From Alteromonas sp. KUL49 (GTDB lineage: Bacteria; Pseudomonadota; Gammaproteobacteria; Enterobacterales; Alteromonadaceae): a stretch of 64,000 nucleotides of DNA. The stretch covers positions 1-64,000 of the forward strand of contig NZ_BJKL01000001.1 of the NCBI RefSeq assembly GCF_006538345.1, given 5' to 3'. The translations under genes and the position numbers were made by a program. Positions 10,805 through 19,793 of the stretch are shown here, piece by piece (positions within the stretch are counted from its first letter, which is position 1; each line of letters begins with the position of its first letter). A model generated the notes under the pieces. It ran no database searches. It was not told where the DNA came from and saw nothing but the letters and a program-made list of their open reading frames with translations.

Positions 10805-12183
10805 ATGAAAATCATCATTTTGGGTGCAGGACAGGTTGGCGGTACACTGGCTGAAAACCTTGTCGGTGAAAAAACGAAATCACCGTTATTGATTCAGACC
10901 CTGATATCCTTCGCTCATTGCAAGATAGGTTAGATTTACAAGTCGTTACCGGCCTTGGCTCTCATCCTGATGTGCTCAGAAAAGCGGGCGCAGAAGACGC
11001 AGACATGTTGATTGCTGTGACCAACAGTGACGAATGTAACATGCTGGCATGTCAGGTGGCTTATAGCTTATTCAAAACGCCCACTAAAATTGCTCGTGTT
11101 CGTTCAGAGCAATACATCATTTACCAAGAACAACTCTACAAGCAGCAAGATATTCCTGTTGATCATATTATTGCACCGGAACAATTGGTAACTAAAGCCA
11201 TCAAGCGGTTGATTGATTATCCAGGTGCACTACAGGTCGTTGAGTTTGCTGATGGTAAAGCGAGCCTAGTAGCAGTTAAAGCCTACTACGGTGGCCTATT
11301 GGTAGGTCATGCATTGTCGGCGCTGAAAGATCATATGCCCAATGTAGAAACCCGTGTGGCAGCGATTTATCGTCGTGGTCGCCCCATACGTCCATTAGGC
11401 ACTACAGTTATTGAAGCTGATGACGAGGTCTTCTTCATCGCTGCCACCAAACATATTCGCGCGGTGATGAGCGAGCTTCAAAAGCTAGAGTCGAGTTATA
11501 AGCGTATTATGATTGCTGGTGGCGGACTTATCGGTGCAGGCTTAGCGAAAAAGCTCGAACACAAGCACAATGTTAAGCTGATCGAATTCAGCCATGAGCG
11601 AGCGCAATATTTGTCGGCTAATTTGGACAAAACCATTGTATTCAGTGGTGATGCGTCTGATCCTGAGTTGCTCAGTGAAGAAAATGTTGAGCAAGTTGAC
11701 GCTTTCATTGCGGTTACTAACGACGATGAAGCGAACATCATGTCAGCTATGCTAGCCAAACGTATGGGCGCGCAAAAGGCAATGGTACTGATTCAGCGCA
11801 GCGCTTATGTTGACCTTGTACAAGGTGGCGAAATTGATATTGCCTTCTCTCCGCAACAAGCCACTATTTCGGCCTTGCTTACCCACGTACGTCGCGGTGA
11901 TATTGTAAATGTATATTCATTGCGAAGAGGTGCAGCAGAAGCTATTGAGGCGATTGCACATGGCGACGAAAATACCTCAAAAGTGGTTGGTCGTCAGATT
12001 GGCGACATCAAGTTACCACCAGGAACCACCATTGGTGCCATAGTACGTGAAGAACAAGTGATCATTGCCCATAGCGATACAAAAATAGAAGCCAATGATC
12101 ACGTTATTCTATTTTTGGTCGACAAAAAATATATCGGTGACGTGGAAAAACTCTTCCAGCCCAGTGCGTTCTTTTTTGGTTAG
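10805..12183 (+). CDS. trkA: TrkA, K+ uptake NAD-binding subunit; frame broken by a 1-nt deletion
   Basis: Peripheral regulatory subunit of the Trk potassium uptake system. Two tandem RCK modules each have a nucleotide-binding Rossmann loop (GAGQVGG at the N-terminus, [14 protein letters not shown] in the second half). From ATG 10805 the frame reads [22 protein letters not shown] and then shifts at the A6 run 10869-10874. One base is missing there, so the frame hits a stop at about 10929. The rest continues in the next frame to 12183. Restoring one base gives 459 residues, the normal length (E. coli 458), with no other damage. A sequence error is the likeliest cause. The convergent gene is trkH. 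Confidence 0.9.
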
Positions 12184-12198
12184 CTAACGGTTAATTAC

Positions 12199-13650
12199 TT
12201 AACTGCGCCAAAATGTGGGCGAGAACAGCACTAATAATGAAAATACTTCGAGACGACCAAACACCATCGCAATAACCAGTATCCATTTTCCAGCATCGGT
12301 AACATCGGCGTAGTTCGCTGCGACGCTACCCAAGCCAGGGCCTAAGTTATTCAACATAGCTGCGGTAGCGGTGAAGGCGCTCAAGTTGTCTAACCCCGTG
12401 CCAATTAAACCTATCATAATGATCACAAAGACGACGGCGTAGGCCGAAAAGAAACCCCACACCGCTTCAACGACTCTGTCGGGCATTGCACGTTCTCCAA
12501 ACTTAACGGCGTACACGGCTTTTGGGTGTATAAGACGATCGACTTCTCGCTTACCTTGTAAGAACAACAAACATACGCGAACAACCTTAAGACCGCCCCC
12601 TGTAGAGCTCGCACATCCACCAATAAAGCTCGAGAAAATAAGCATAATAGGCAGGAATGTAGGCCACACAGAAAAGTCAGTGGTTGCAAAGCCTGCTGTG
12701 GTACTAATAGATACAGCTTGCAGCATGGCTTGATCGAGGGCTGACTCAGCTGAGGTATAATAGCCACTGAGTGTAAGCACTAAAAAGCACACTAAAATCA
12801 ACGCTGCTTGAATCATGAAAAAGGCTTTGAATTCAGGATCACTAAAGTAGCCTCTTACCGTTCGCGAACTCACTGCAGCATAGTGGAGCGAGAAGTTCAG
12901 TGCAGCAATCAAGAGAAAAATTACGCACACCAAGTTAACCATGGGACTGTTGTAATAGCCCAAACTCGCGTCATGGTTTGAGAACCCACCAATAGCGACG
13001 GTAGAAAATGAGTGGCAAATTGCATCAAACCAGTTCATTCCCGCCAACCAATAAGACACCATGCAAGCAATGGTTAAGCTCAGATAGATGTACCACAGAT
13101 GCTTCGCAGTATCAGCTATACGAGGTGTCATCTTGTTGTCTTTTACTGGGCCTGGAGTTTCTGCGCGATAAAGCTGCATTCCTCCAACGCCAAGTATAGG
13201 AAGTATGGCAACGGCAAGTACAATGATACCCATACCACCGAGCCATTGTAGTTGTTGACGATAGAACTGCACTGAGTGAGGCAAGAACTCAATACCTTCG
13301 ATCACGGTCGCGCCTGTGGTCGTTAACCCAGAAAACGACTCAAAAAATGCGTCGGTTACCGTCATACTTGGCTGTTCTAGAAGGATCAGGGGAATTGCAC
13401 CCACACTGGCAAGTACCGACCAAAACAGCGCAACAATCAAAAAGCCCTCTCGAGCCCGTAATTCGTGTTTTTGATTACGGTTTGGATACCAGAGCGCAAT
13501 GCCTCCCAGTACACACAAGATGAATGCTAAGGCAAAAGGCAAACCACTACCGTCTTGGTAAATCAAAGATACCACGGCAGGAGGGATCATTGTTACGCTA
13601 AACAGCGCTATTAGAAGTCCAAGAATACGGACTATCGCACGATAGTGCAT
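12199..13650 (-). CDS. trkH: Trk potassium uptake channel subunit TrkH/TrkI
   Basis: A 483-residue inner-membrane K+-translocating subunit of the Trk system. The four pore-loop repeats of the SKT superfamily are recognisable: GLTTTGATV, FSTVAIGGFSNHD, SISTTAGFATTD and the final NNLGPGLG, separated by pairs of membrane helices. It converges on trkA with 15 bases between stops, so both subunits lie together on opposite strands. The C-terminus FGRLEVFSLLVLFSPTFWR is typical of the family. Confidence 0.96.
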   Translation of the reverse strand: MHYRAIVRILGLLIALFSVTMIPPAVVSLIYQDGSGLPFALAFILCVLGGIALWYPNRNQKHELRAREGFLIVALFWSVLASVGAIPLILLEQPSMTVTDAFFESFSGLTTTGATVIEGIEFLPHSVQFYRQQLQWLGGMGIIVLAVAILPILGVGGMQLYRAETPGPVKDNKMTPRIADTAKHLWYIYLSLTIACMVSYWLAGMNWFDAICHSFSTVAIGGFSNHDASLGYYNSPMVNLVCVIFLLIAALNFSLHYAAVSSRTVRGYFSDPEFKAFFMIQAALILVCFLVLTLSGYYTSAESALDQAMLQAVSISTTAGFATTDFSVWPTFLPIMLIFSSFIGGCASSTGGGLKVVRVCLLFLQGKREVDRLIHPKAVYAVKFGERAMPDRVVEAVWGFFSAYAVVFVIIMIGLIGTGLDNLSAFTATAAMLNNLGPGLGSVAANYADVTDAGKWILVIAMVFGRLEVFSLLVLFSPTFWRS

Positions 13651-13777
13651 GTTAGCTGCGGCCTTATTATTGTTCGCATGTATATTCCATAACCAGTGCG
13701 CAAACGTCTTTCAACTTAGTATGTGTTGTGTTTATCAACGCTCAGTAAAACAAGCTAATGGACGCGTTAACTTCAGT

Positions 13778-13828
13778 GGGGTTTCTTGAGTTTTGATTAT
13801 AGGGTGAATGCCTGCACAGAGAAACCCC
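13778..13828. repeat. Inverted repeat between elbB and trkH
   Basis: GGGGTTTCT (13778-13786) and its exact complement AGAAACCCC (13820-13828) are separated by 33 bases in the 190-base gap between elbB and trkH, both leftward. There is no T run, so it is not a standard terminator. It may be an operator or an mRNA structure; function unknown. Confidence 0.5.
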
Positions 13829-13840
13829 TTGTTTGACGAC

Positions 13841-14494
13841 TTATTTCATCGACAACACAGTTTGAACCATTGCTGAAATACTTTTATGAGCATCTACTAT
13901 ATTTTCTGCAAGCATGTATGCAGGTGTAGTGACCAGTTTATTCGATGCATCTATGACAACTTCATCAACAATACTGTCAATGTGTTCCGCGCCCATGGCT
14001 TTGAGTGCATTGGCTGTATCGCCATCATTACCAATAGTTAGCTTAACACCATTTCCATATACAGACGCCGCCAATGCTGGCGAGATACACGCATATCCTG
14101 CAGGCTTTTTAGCAACAGCGAAAGCCTTACAAACCGCCAAGACTTGCTCATTCACACGACTCTTGTCACCATCAAGTGCGAAGGTACAAAGGTTTTTCGC
14201 CACTCCAAATCCACCAGGAACAATAATCGCATCGAACTCTTCCACATTACATTCAGTAACGGGTTGAATACTTCCTCGCGCAATGCGAGCAGATTCTACA
14301 AGGACATTTCTCTGTGCGTTTTCCTCAACACTTCCTGTTAAGTGGTTCACTACATGCAGTTGCTCAGTATCAGGAGCGAAACAGGAAAATTGAGCGCCTT
14401 CTTGAGCAATACTCAATAACGCAAATACTGATTCATGGATTTCAGCACCATCGAATACGCCACACCCACTTAAGATAACTGCAACCTTCTTCAT
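13841..14494 (-). CDS. elbB: ElbB-type glyoxalase (DJ-1/PfpI superfamily)
   Basis: 217 residues, a class I glutamine-amidotransferase-like fold of the ElbB group (reported as glyoxalase III activity in E. coli). The opening MKKVAVILSGCGVFDGAEIHE, IIVPGGFGVAKNLCTFA and the nucleophile-elbow cysteine in PAGYACISPALAA are seen. E. coli ElbB is linked to isoprenoid biosynthesis, but that link is indirect. It is separated from trkH by 190 bases and from the divergent polA by about 400 bases, so probably a single-gene unit. Confidence 0.93.
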   Translation of the reverse strand: MKKVAVILSGCGVFDGAEIHESVFALLSIAQEGAQFSCFAPDTEQLHVVNHLTGSVEENAQRNVLVESARIARGSIQPVTECNVEEFDAIIVPGGFGVAKNLCTFALDGDKSRVNEQVLAVCKAFAVAKKPAGYACISPALAASVYGNGVKLTIGNDGDTANALKAMGAEHIDSIVDEVVIDASNKLVTTPAYMLAENIVDAHKSISAMVQTVLSMK

Positions 14495-14900
14495 CTTGCT
14501 ACACTCCTCGCTTTTGTTGGCTTATACCCATATTGGCTATAATTCAGTCAGTAAATTTAAAAATATTATTAACAATTCATGTAAGAGCATAAATATGTTG
14601 TGCTACATTAGCAAACCGCTCGGAAATACTATTATTTGAAGCATCGGTAGTTATCCACATTTATCGACAATATTTATAGTAAGCCAAGTAGTGAGTGACT
14701 ATTCCTCGAAGGCCCCATACCACTTACGATTGCACTTCATCGGTGCAATGTGTAAAGATCATAAAGATCCCGCTTATTACAAAACAGATCACAAAGTTAT
14801 CCACAAGCCCTGTTCTAAAATATTCGTAGCGTACTCTATGGCGATCGAGCCTGTCCTATGGCATTCTTGCGCCACAATCACTCCTTAATAGCTACACGGC
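14495..14900. promoter_or_regulatory. elbB-polA intergenic region with DnaA boxes and GATC cluster
   Basis: The 406-base gap between divergent elbB and polA contains two perfect DnaA boxes TTATCCACA (14651-14659 and 14797-14805). A near match, TTATCGACA, lies at 14661-14669, and three GATC sites sit within 31 bases (14757, 14766, 14787). A 65-codon frame here has no family resemblance and I do not call it. The region must hold the polA and elbB promoters; the boxes suggest DnaA binding. Confidence 0.6.
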
Positions 14901-17684
14901 ATGACAGATCAAAAAACACCTCCTTTTATTCTTGTAGACGGTTCTTCCTACCTTTTCCGCGCATTCCACGGTTTACCGCCATTAACCAATTCGAAAGGAC
15001 AAGATACCGGTGCTATATACGGTGTAATTAACATGCTTAAGAGCTTGATCAAACAATATGGTCCGACTCATATAGGTGTAGTGTTTGATGCCAAGGGAAA
15101 AACGTTTAGAGATGACATCTACAGCGAGTACAAAGCTAATCGTCCTCCTATGCCCGAAGAACTAAGAAGTCAGATCGCTCCATTACATGACATTATTCGA
15201 GCGATGGGATTACCCGTTATCGTAGAGTCAGGTGTTGAAGCCGATGATGTTATTGGTACGCTTGCAAAACAAGCGTCTGAGCAAGGCATCGATACTGTTA
15301 TTAGTACCGGTGATAAAGACATGGCCCAATTGGTGAATCAGCACGTCACTTTGATCAATACCATGACCAATCAACTTATGGACGTTGAGGGCGTAAAAGA
15401 GAAATTTGGAATACCACCGGAACTTATCATTGATTTCCTTGCGCTAAAAGGTGACAAAGTGGATAACATTCCGGGCGTACCTGGAGTGGGTGATAAAAGC
15501 GCACAAGCTCTGCTCAATGGTATTGGTGGTATTGATGCCATCTACCAGAATCTCGACGATATCGCAGGACTATCATTTCGCGGCAGTAAAACTATGGCAG
15601 CGAAAATGCAACAGTATGAAGAGCAAGCTCGGTTGTCCTATACTCTCGCGACTATCGCGATTGATCTTGAACTAGATTATGCCATTTCAGATCTTACCCC
15701 TACTGCTCCTGACAACGATGCCCTTGCTGCACTCTTTGCAGAGTACGAATTCAAACGGTGGCATGCAGAGGTCTCTGGAACGAGCGCATCAGAGCCAACC
15801 TCAACTTCATCAACCGATGAAACCTCGTCCGCACTAGAGGACACATCTACTAATGAGTTTCCCGGTATAGATAAAAGCGGGTATGAAATAGTTTATGACA
15901 AGGCTGTGTTTGATGCATGGGTGTCAAAGTTAGAGACCGCTGAACTTTTTGCGTTTGATACTGAGACAACTAGCTTGAACTACATGAATGCTGAGATAGT
16001 TGGGGTGTCATTTTGTATTACCCCAGGCGAAGCCGCTTACGTACCCGTTGCCCATGATTATCCCGATGCGCCAGAACAGCTAGACAGAGACTATGTGCTA
16101 CAAGCACTTGCACCTATTTTGTCATCTCAAGACATCAAGAAAGTTGGCCAGCACATCAAGTATGATAAAAACGTACTTGCTAACTACGATATTACTCTCA
16201 ATGGTGTAGCGTTCGACACCATGCTAGAGAGTTACGTTTTGAACAGCACCGCGCAGCGTCACGATATGGACTCGCTGGCCTTGGCCTATCTGGGGCACAA
16301 AACTGTGCATTTTGAAGAAATTGCGGGTAAAGGGGCGAAACAACTTACTTTCAATCAGATCCCACTTGAGCAAGCAGGCCCTTACGCGGCAGAAGATGCT
16401 GATATAACGCTACGTTTGCACAATGCCATAATAGAAAAGCTTAATGATGTCCCTGCGTTAAAGTCGCTACTTGAGGAAGTTGAAGTTCCGGCTTCTCAAG
16501 TACTCGCGCGAATGGAGCAAGCTGGTGTACTTATTGACAGTCAACAACTAGCGCAGCAAAGCCAAGATCTAGCTGCGCGAATATCTCAACTAGAGGCAGA
16601 CGTACACGAAGAAGCGGGCGAACCGTTTAACTTGGGTTCAACAAAACAGTTACAGCACATTTTGTTTGAAAAAATGTCACTGCCAATCATCAAGAAAACA
16701 CCAAAAGGTGCGCCGTCTACGTCGGAAGAAGTATTGCAAGAGCTAGCACTCACCTATCCGCTGCCAGAGAAAATCATGACCTACCGAGGTCTAACAAAGC
16801 TTAAGAACACTTACACCGATAAATTGCCAAAGATGATAAATCACCGCACAGGTCGTGTGCACACCTCTTATCATCAAGCCGTAACTGCCACTGGTCGTTT
16901 ATCGTCTACTGATCCAAACTTGCAGAACATTCCCATCAGAACGGAAGAAGGCCGTCGTGTGCGACAAGCATTTATTCCGCGCGACGGCTATAAGATAGTT
17001 GCTGCCGATTACTCTCAGATTGAGTTAAGAATAATGGCACACTTATCTAAAGATGAAGGGCTACTTACCGCTTTCTCACAAGGTAAAGACATTCACAAAG
17101 CCACCGCGGCTGAAGTTTTTGGCGTATCAGTTGAAGAGGTTACTGTTGATCAACGGCGTAGTGCTAAAGCCATAAACTTTGGTTTGATTTACGGTATGTC
17201 TGCGTTTGGACTGGCTAAACAACTCAATATTCCTCGTCAAGAAGCACAAAAGTACATGGACCTCTATTTTGAGCGTTATCCGGGTGTACTAGATTACATG
17301 GAATCGACTCGAGAGTTTGCTAAAGCTAATGGCTATGTTGAAACAGTGTTTGGACGCCGCTTATATTTACCAGACATTAAAGCGAGTAATGGCGCTCGTC
17401 GTAAAGGTGCAGAGCGAGCTGCAATTAATGCTCCTATGCAAGGTACTGCGGCAGACATTATCAAGAAAGCGATGATTGCAGTCGACAGCTGGATTCAAGA
17501 TTCAGCATCAGACACCGTCACTATGATGATGCAAGTGCACGATGAACTTGTATTTGAAATCGCTACAGATAATGTTGAGGAATACACTCAAACTATCACC
17601 AACATCATGCAAGATGCCGCTGCGTTATCTGTGCCTTTAGTGGTTGAAGCTGGTGTGGGTGAAAACTGGGATGAGGCTCATTAA
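14901..17684 (+). CDS. polA: DNA polymerase I
   Basis: 927 residues with three domains: the N-terminal 5'-3' flap exonuclease (about 1-290, with [14 protein letters not shown] and [18 protein letters not shown]), an intact 3'-5' proofreading domain (FDTETTSLN at about 353) and the family A polymerase. Polymerase motifs A ([16 protein letters not shown], about 700), B ([16 protein letters not shown]) and C (QVHDELVFE, about 877) are intact. It fills gaps after Okazaki primer removal and in repair. A low-complexity Ser/Thr-rich linker (about 293-325) separates the first two domains. The spf RNA gene follows, as in E. coli. Confidence 0.98.
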   Translation: MTDQKTPPFILVDGSSYLFRAFHGLPPLTNSKGQDTGAIYGVINMLKSLIKQYGPTHIGVVFDAKGKTFRDDIYSEYKANRPPMPEELRSQIAPLHDIIRAMGLPVIVESGVEADDVIGTLAKQASEQGIDTVISTGDKDMAQLVNQHVTLINTMTNQLMDVEGVKEKFGIPPELIIDFLALKGDKVDNIPGVPGVGDKSAQALLNGIGGIDAIYQNLDDIAGLSFRGSKTMAAKMQQYEEQARLSYTLATIAIDLELDYAISDLTPTAPDNDALAALFAEYEFKRWHAEVSGTSASEPTSTSSTDETSSALEDTSTNEFPGIDKSGYEIVYDKAVFDAWVSKLETAELFAFDTETTSLNYMNAEIVGVSFCITPGEAAYVPVAHDYPDAPEQLDRDYVLQALAPILSSQDIKKVGQHIKYDKNVLANYDITLNGVAFDTMLESYVLNSTAQRHDMDSLALAYLGHKTVHFEEIAGKGAKQLTFNQIPLEQAGPYAAEDADITLRLHNAIIEKLNDVPALKSLLEEVEVPASQVLARMEQAGVLIDSQQLAQQSQDLAARISQLEADVHEEAGEPFNLGSTKQLQHILFEKMSLPIIKKTPKGAPSTSEEVLQELALTYPLPEKIMTYRGLTKLKNTYTDKLPKMINHRTGRVHTSYHQAVTATGRLSSTDPNLQNIPIRTEEGRRVRQAFIPRDGYKIVAADYSQIELRIMAHLSKDEGLLTAFSQGKDIHKATAAEVFGVSVEEVTVDQRRSAKAINFGLIYGMSAFGLAKQLNIPRQEAQKYMDLYFERYPGVLDYMESTREFAKANGYVETVFGRRLYLPDIKASNGARRKGAERAAINAPMQGTAADIIKKAMIAVDSWIQDSASDTVTMMMQVHDELVFEIATDNVEEYTQTITNIMQDAAALSVPLVVEAGVGENWDEAH

Positions 17685-17686
17685 TC

Positions 17687-17699
17687 GTAATTTGATTAC
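17687..17699. promoter_or_regulatory. Operator-like palindrome 1 upstream of spf
   Basis: GTAATTTGATTAC, palindromic except for one position pair, starts three bases after the polA stop. A second copy begins exactly 52 bases further on. The form resembles the gammaproteobacterial HexR operator as I recall it (TGTAATTAAATTACA-like). Regulator identity is inferred. Confidence 0.45.
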
Positions 17700-17738
17700 A
17701 TATTTTGGATATAAGCATTGGTAAGTACGCTAAATTTG

Positions 17739-17751
17739 GTAATTTAATTAC
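17739..17751. promoter_or_regulatory. Operator-like palindrome 2 upstream of spf
   Basis: GTAATTTAATTAC is a perfect 13-base palindrome ending nine bases before the putative -35 of spf. It is 52 bases (about five helical turns) from the first copy, a spacing compatible with cooperative binding on one face of the helix. Confidence 0.5.
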
Positions 17752-17795
17752 AATTTAGCCTTGCCTTTTTCTTGTCTTATTGTAACCTTAGTCGC

Positions 17796-17868
17796 GTAGG
17801 GTACAGAGGTGAGAAAGCTGTTTTCAAACCTTTGCTTTAACCCCGGCCATTGTTGCCGGGGTTTTTTT
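17796..17868 (+). ncRNA. spf: Spot 42 small RNA, short form
   Basis: The first 15 bases, GTAGGGTACAGAGGT, are identical to the 5' end of E. coli Spot 42, and the location between polA and engB is the same. The RNA ends in a GC-rich hairpin (CCCCGGC / GCCGGGG, 17841-17861) with seven T. The predicted length is about 73 nt against 109 nt in E. coli; the central region is missing. A promoter fits: -35 TTGCCT (17761-17766), -10 TAACCT (17783-17788), start at about 17796. In enterics it is an Hfq-dependent regulator of carbon metabolism mRNAs. Confidence 0.85.
17841..17868 (+). terminator. Terminator of spf
   Basis: A seven-pair GC hairpin with a short loop is followed by TTTTTTT. It is the 3' end of the Spot 42 RNA. 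Confidence 0.9.
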
Positions 17869-18011
17869 ATGCCCAAATAAAAATCAACAAAAAAAGCATA
17901 TATAATTCAGCCACATAGAAACTCATTTGAAAAATATTCGAATTAAATTGAACTTACTACTGTTGTGCGACTCTATTTAATCGGTTTTTATGTGTTTTTC
18001 TCTCAGTCCTT

Positions 18012-18041
18012 AGCCCTGCTTTCAAGTGGGGCTTTCTTTTA
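18012..18041 (+). terminator. Orphan rightward terminator-like hairpin before engB
   Basis: AGCCC (18012-18016) pairs with GGGCT (18029-18033), followed by TTCTTTT. It is oriented rightward although no rightward gene precedes it after the spf terminator. It could end a second small transcript, with a perfect TATAAT at 17901-17906, or act as a backup for spf/polA readthrough ahead of convergent engB. Confidence 0.5.
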
Positions 18042-18042
18042 T

Positions 18043-18657
18043 CTATTCACTACTTTCTTTTGTTTCTAACGATAGCCACTGATTCAGAACGCCTTCTAAT
18101 TCGGGTAAACCATGTCGATTCAATGAAGAAAAGGTATGCACGGTTACATCACCCATAAACGCAAGCGCAGCTTCACGAGCCATGAGTAATTGTGCTTTGC
18201 GTTTTCCTGACTTTAGCTTATCGGCCTTAGTGAGAAGCGCTAGAACCGGTATACCAGCATCTACAGCCCAATGAATAAGGTCTTGGTCAAGGTCTTTAAA
18301 AGGATGACGAATATCCATTAGAACCACTAGGCCCTTAAGTGACTTCCTTTTTTGTAGGTATTCACCCAACGATGCTTGCCACTTTTTCTTCATTGCAATA
18401 GGTACTTGCGCAAAACCATATCCAGGGAGATCCACAAGGCGTTTGTCTTCTTCAAGTTCAAACACATTGATCAATTGGGTACGCCCCGGAGTTTTACTCG
18501 TTCTAGCAAGGTTTTTTTGTCGAGTTAATGTATTTAGCGCGCTAGACTTACCTGCATTAGAACGACCAGCGAAAGCGACTTCTATTCCCGAATCATTTTT
18601 GAGATGCCTAATATCTGGCGCACTAATAAGAAATTTTGCTTTAGTGTAATACGACAT
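18043..18657 (-). CDS. engB: Ribosome biogenesis GTPase EngB (YihA/YsxC)
   Basis: A 204-residue circularly simple GTPase needed for assembly of the large ribosomal subunit. G motifs are intact: GRSNAGKSS (G1, about 31), a threonine-bearing switch (TPGRTQ), DLPGYGFA (G3) and TKADK (G4). The N-terminus [23 protein letters not shown] is characteristic. It is transcribed leftward, convergent with polA-spf, and divergent from the cytochrome c4 gene. Confidence 0.97.
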   Translation of the reverse strand: MSYYTKAKFLISAPDIRHLKNDSGIEVAFAGRSNAGKSSALNTLTRQKNLARTSKTPGRTQLINVFELEEDKRLVDLPGYGFAQVPIAMKKKWQASLGEYLQKRKSLKGLVVLMDIRHPFKDLDQDLIHWAVDAGIPVLALLTKADKLKSGKRKAQLLMAREAALAFMGDVTVHTFSSLNRHGLPELEGVLNQWLSLETKESSE

Positions 18658-18831
18658 ATAGTCTTACTCCGTACGCATCACTAACCTAAAATGAATCCTT
18701 TTTAATGGTCAAAACTAAGGTAAAACCATAGTTTTATTATGGAATAGGTTTTTCTGACGCGTTAAATGTGTAAAATACGCATGATATCACGTATATCACG
18801 CGAGCCGTTGGATCCATTTAAGAGATTTATT

Positions 18832-19455
18832 ATGAAAAAACTGTGTTTGTTGTTTTGTATGTCTTTAGGTTTGTCTGCCACAGCGATGGCAGAAGGTAAT
18901 GCTGAAGCAGGTCAAGCTAAGTCCGCTGTATGTGCCGCATGTCACGGTATGGACGGTAACAGCATGATTGATATTAATCCTAAGATTGCAGGTCAACACG
19001 AAAGCTACATCGTAAAGCAGTTGCAAGAGTTTAAATTAGCTTCACAAACTGGTGGTGAAGAAGGCCGCAATAACGCAGTGATGAACGGTATGGCTGCACC
19101 ACTGTCAGAGCAAGACATGCTAGACCTTGCGGCATACTTTTCTAGCCAAACAGCAAAAGACGGCGAGACACCAGAACAGTACGTTGAAGCGGGTCGTGCA
19201 CTTTATCAAGGTGGAGACGAATCACGAGGCGTGACAGCTTGTATCGCATGTCACGGTCCACAGGGTAACGGTATGGGCTTAGCGGGCTTTCCAGATATCA
19301 GTGGTCAACATGCTGCATACACAGCGGCACAACTTAAAGCATTCCGAGCAGGTACTCGTCATAATGATATGAACGGCATGATGCGCGATATCGCTATGAA
19401 ATTAACTGACGAAGATATAGAAATTTTATCTAACTATATCGCGGGCTTACACTAA
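18832..19455 (+). CDS. Diheme cytochrome c4
   Basis: A periplasmic electron carrier of 207 residues with a signal peptide (1-20, ending AMA) and two c-type heme domains. The heme motifs are CAACH (C34, C37, H38) and CIACH (C137, C140, H141). Distal methionines are available in each half (for example NGMAAP and NGMMRD). Cytochrome c4 usually donates electrons to a cbb3-type terminal oxidase. I chose ATG 18832 because the 22 residues upstream in frame are not signal-like. It has its own terminator directly downstream. The same neighbourhood (engB-c4) occurs in Pseudomonas and Alteromonadales. Confidence 0.95.
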   Translation: MKKLCLLFCMSLGLSATAMAEGNAEAGQAKSAVCAACHGMDGNSMIDINPKIAGQHESYIVKQLQEFKLASQTGGEEGRNNAVMNGMAAPLSEQDMLDLAAYFSSQTAKDGETPEQYVEAGRALYQGGDESRGVTACIACHGPQGNGMGLAGFPDISGQHAAYTAAQLKAFRAGTRHNDMNGMMRDIAMKLTDEDIEILSNYIAGLH

Positions 19456-19469
19456 CAAGGCCGTTTTTT

Positions 19470-19510
19470 AACCCATTTTGTTAATATGGTGTAACAAAAT
19501 GGGTTGTGTT
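19470..19510 (+). terminator. Terminator of the cytochrome c4 gene
   Basis: A long hairpin pairs ACCCATTTTGTTA with TAACAAAATGGGT. It is followed by TGTGTTTTTAATATTTT. It separates the c4 unit from the downstream non-coding region. Confidence 0.85.
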
Positions 19511-19529
19511 TTTAATATTTTCGTGTAAT

Positions 19530-19787
19530 CTAGCGGCTTAGTTTGTAACCGTTTGCAAAACATTACGAACACAGTTAAAGAATAACAATAAAAATAAACT
19601 GCACGGACGACATTAAAAAACGATCATAGAAGATCAAAAACAACAATAAGCTCTGTGAACAATAATAATAAGTAGAGCAAATCCATGGAAGCCAGCTACA
19701 CATTGACGTGTAAATAACGGGAGAGGTGTCATACGACACTCATACAAAACGAGGTGATGGTTAACCCCATCGCCTTTTTTCTTTTTT
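19530..19787 (+). ncRNA. Candidate structured small RNA or long leader upstream of a methyltransferase gene
   Basis: This non-coding stretch lies between the c4 terminator and the next gene. It contains successive hairpins: GCTCT/AGAGC (19650-19678), TACAC/GTGTA (19697-19712) and GTGTC/GACAC (19726-19739). A strong terminator (GGTGATGG / CCATCGCC then T6-C-T6, 19753-19787) ends it, seven bases before the methyltransferase ATG. The 5' end is not defined; a weak promoter (TTGCAA, 17 bases, TAAAGA) may lie at 19553-19581. A-rich AAC/AAT stretches lie upstream of the hairpins. In E. coli csrC occupies the equivalent engB-yihI gap, but only two ANGGA motifs are seen here, so CsrC identity is not supported. 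Confidence 0.5.
19753..19787 (+). terminator. Strong terminator abutting the methyltransferase start codon
   Basis: An eight-pair stem (one GU) with loop TTAACC is followed by TTTTTTCTTTTTT. It ends six or seven bases before the next ATG, leaving no room for a normal ribosome binding site. This implies a separate upstream transcript or attenuation of the downstream gene. Confidence 0.85.
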
Positions 19788-19793
19788 GCGCCT

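Noticed and set aside
14691..14888. A 65-codon frame upstream of polA
   Set aside because: No family resemblance, no good ribosome site, and it overlaps DnaA boxes and GATC sites that explain the sequence better.
19504..19787. csrC/csrB-type regulatory RNA
   Set aside because: Synteny with E. coli csrC is suggestive, but only two ANGGA motifs are present, whereas CsrB/CsrC carry many in hairpin loops.
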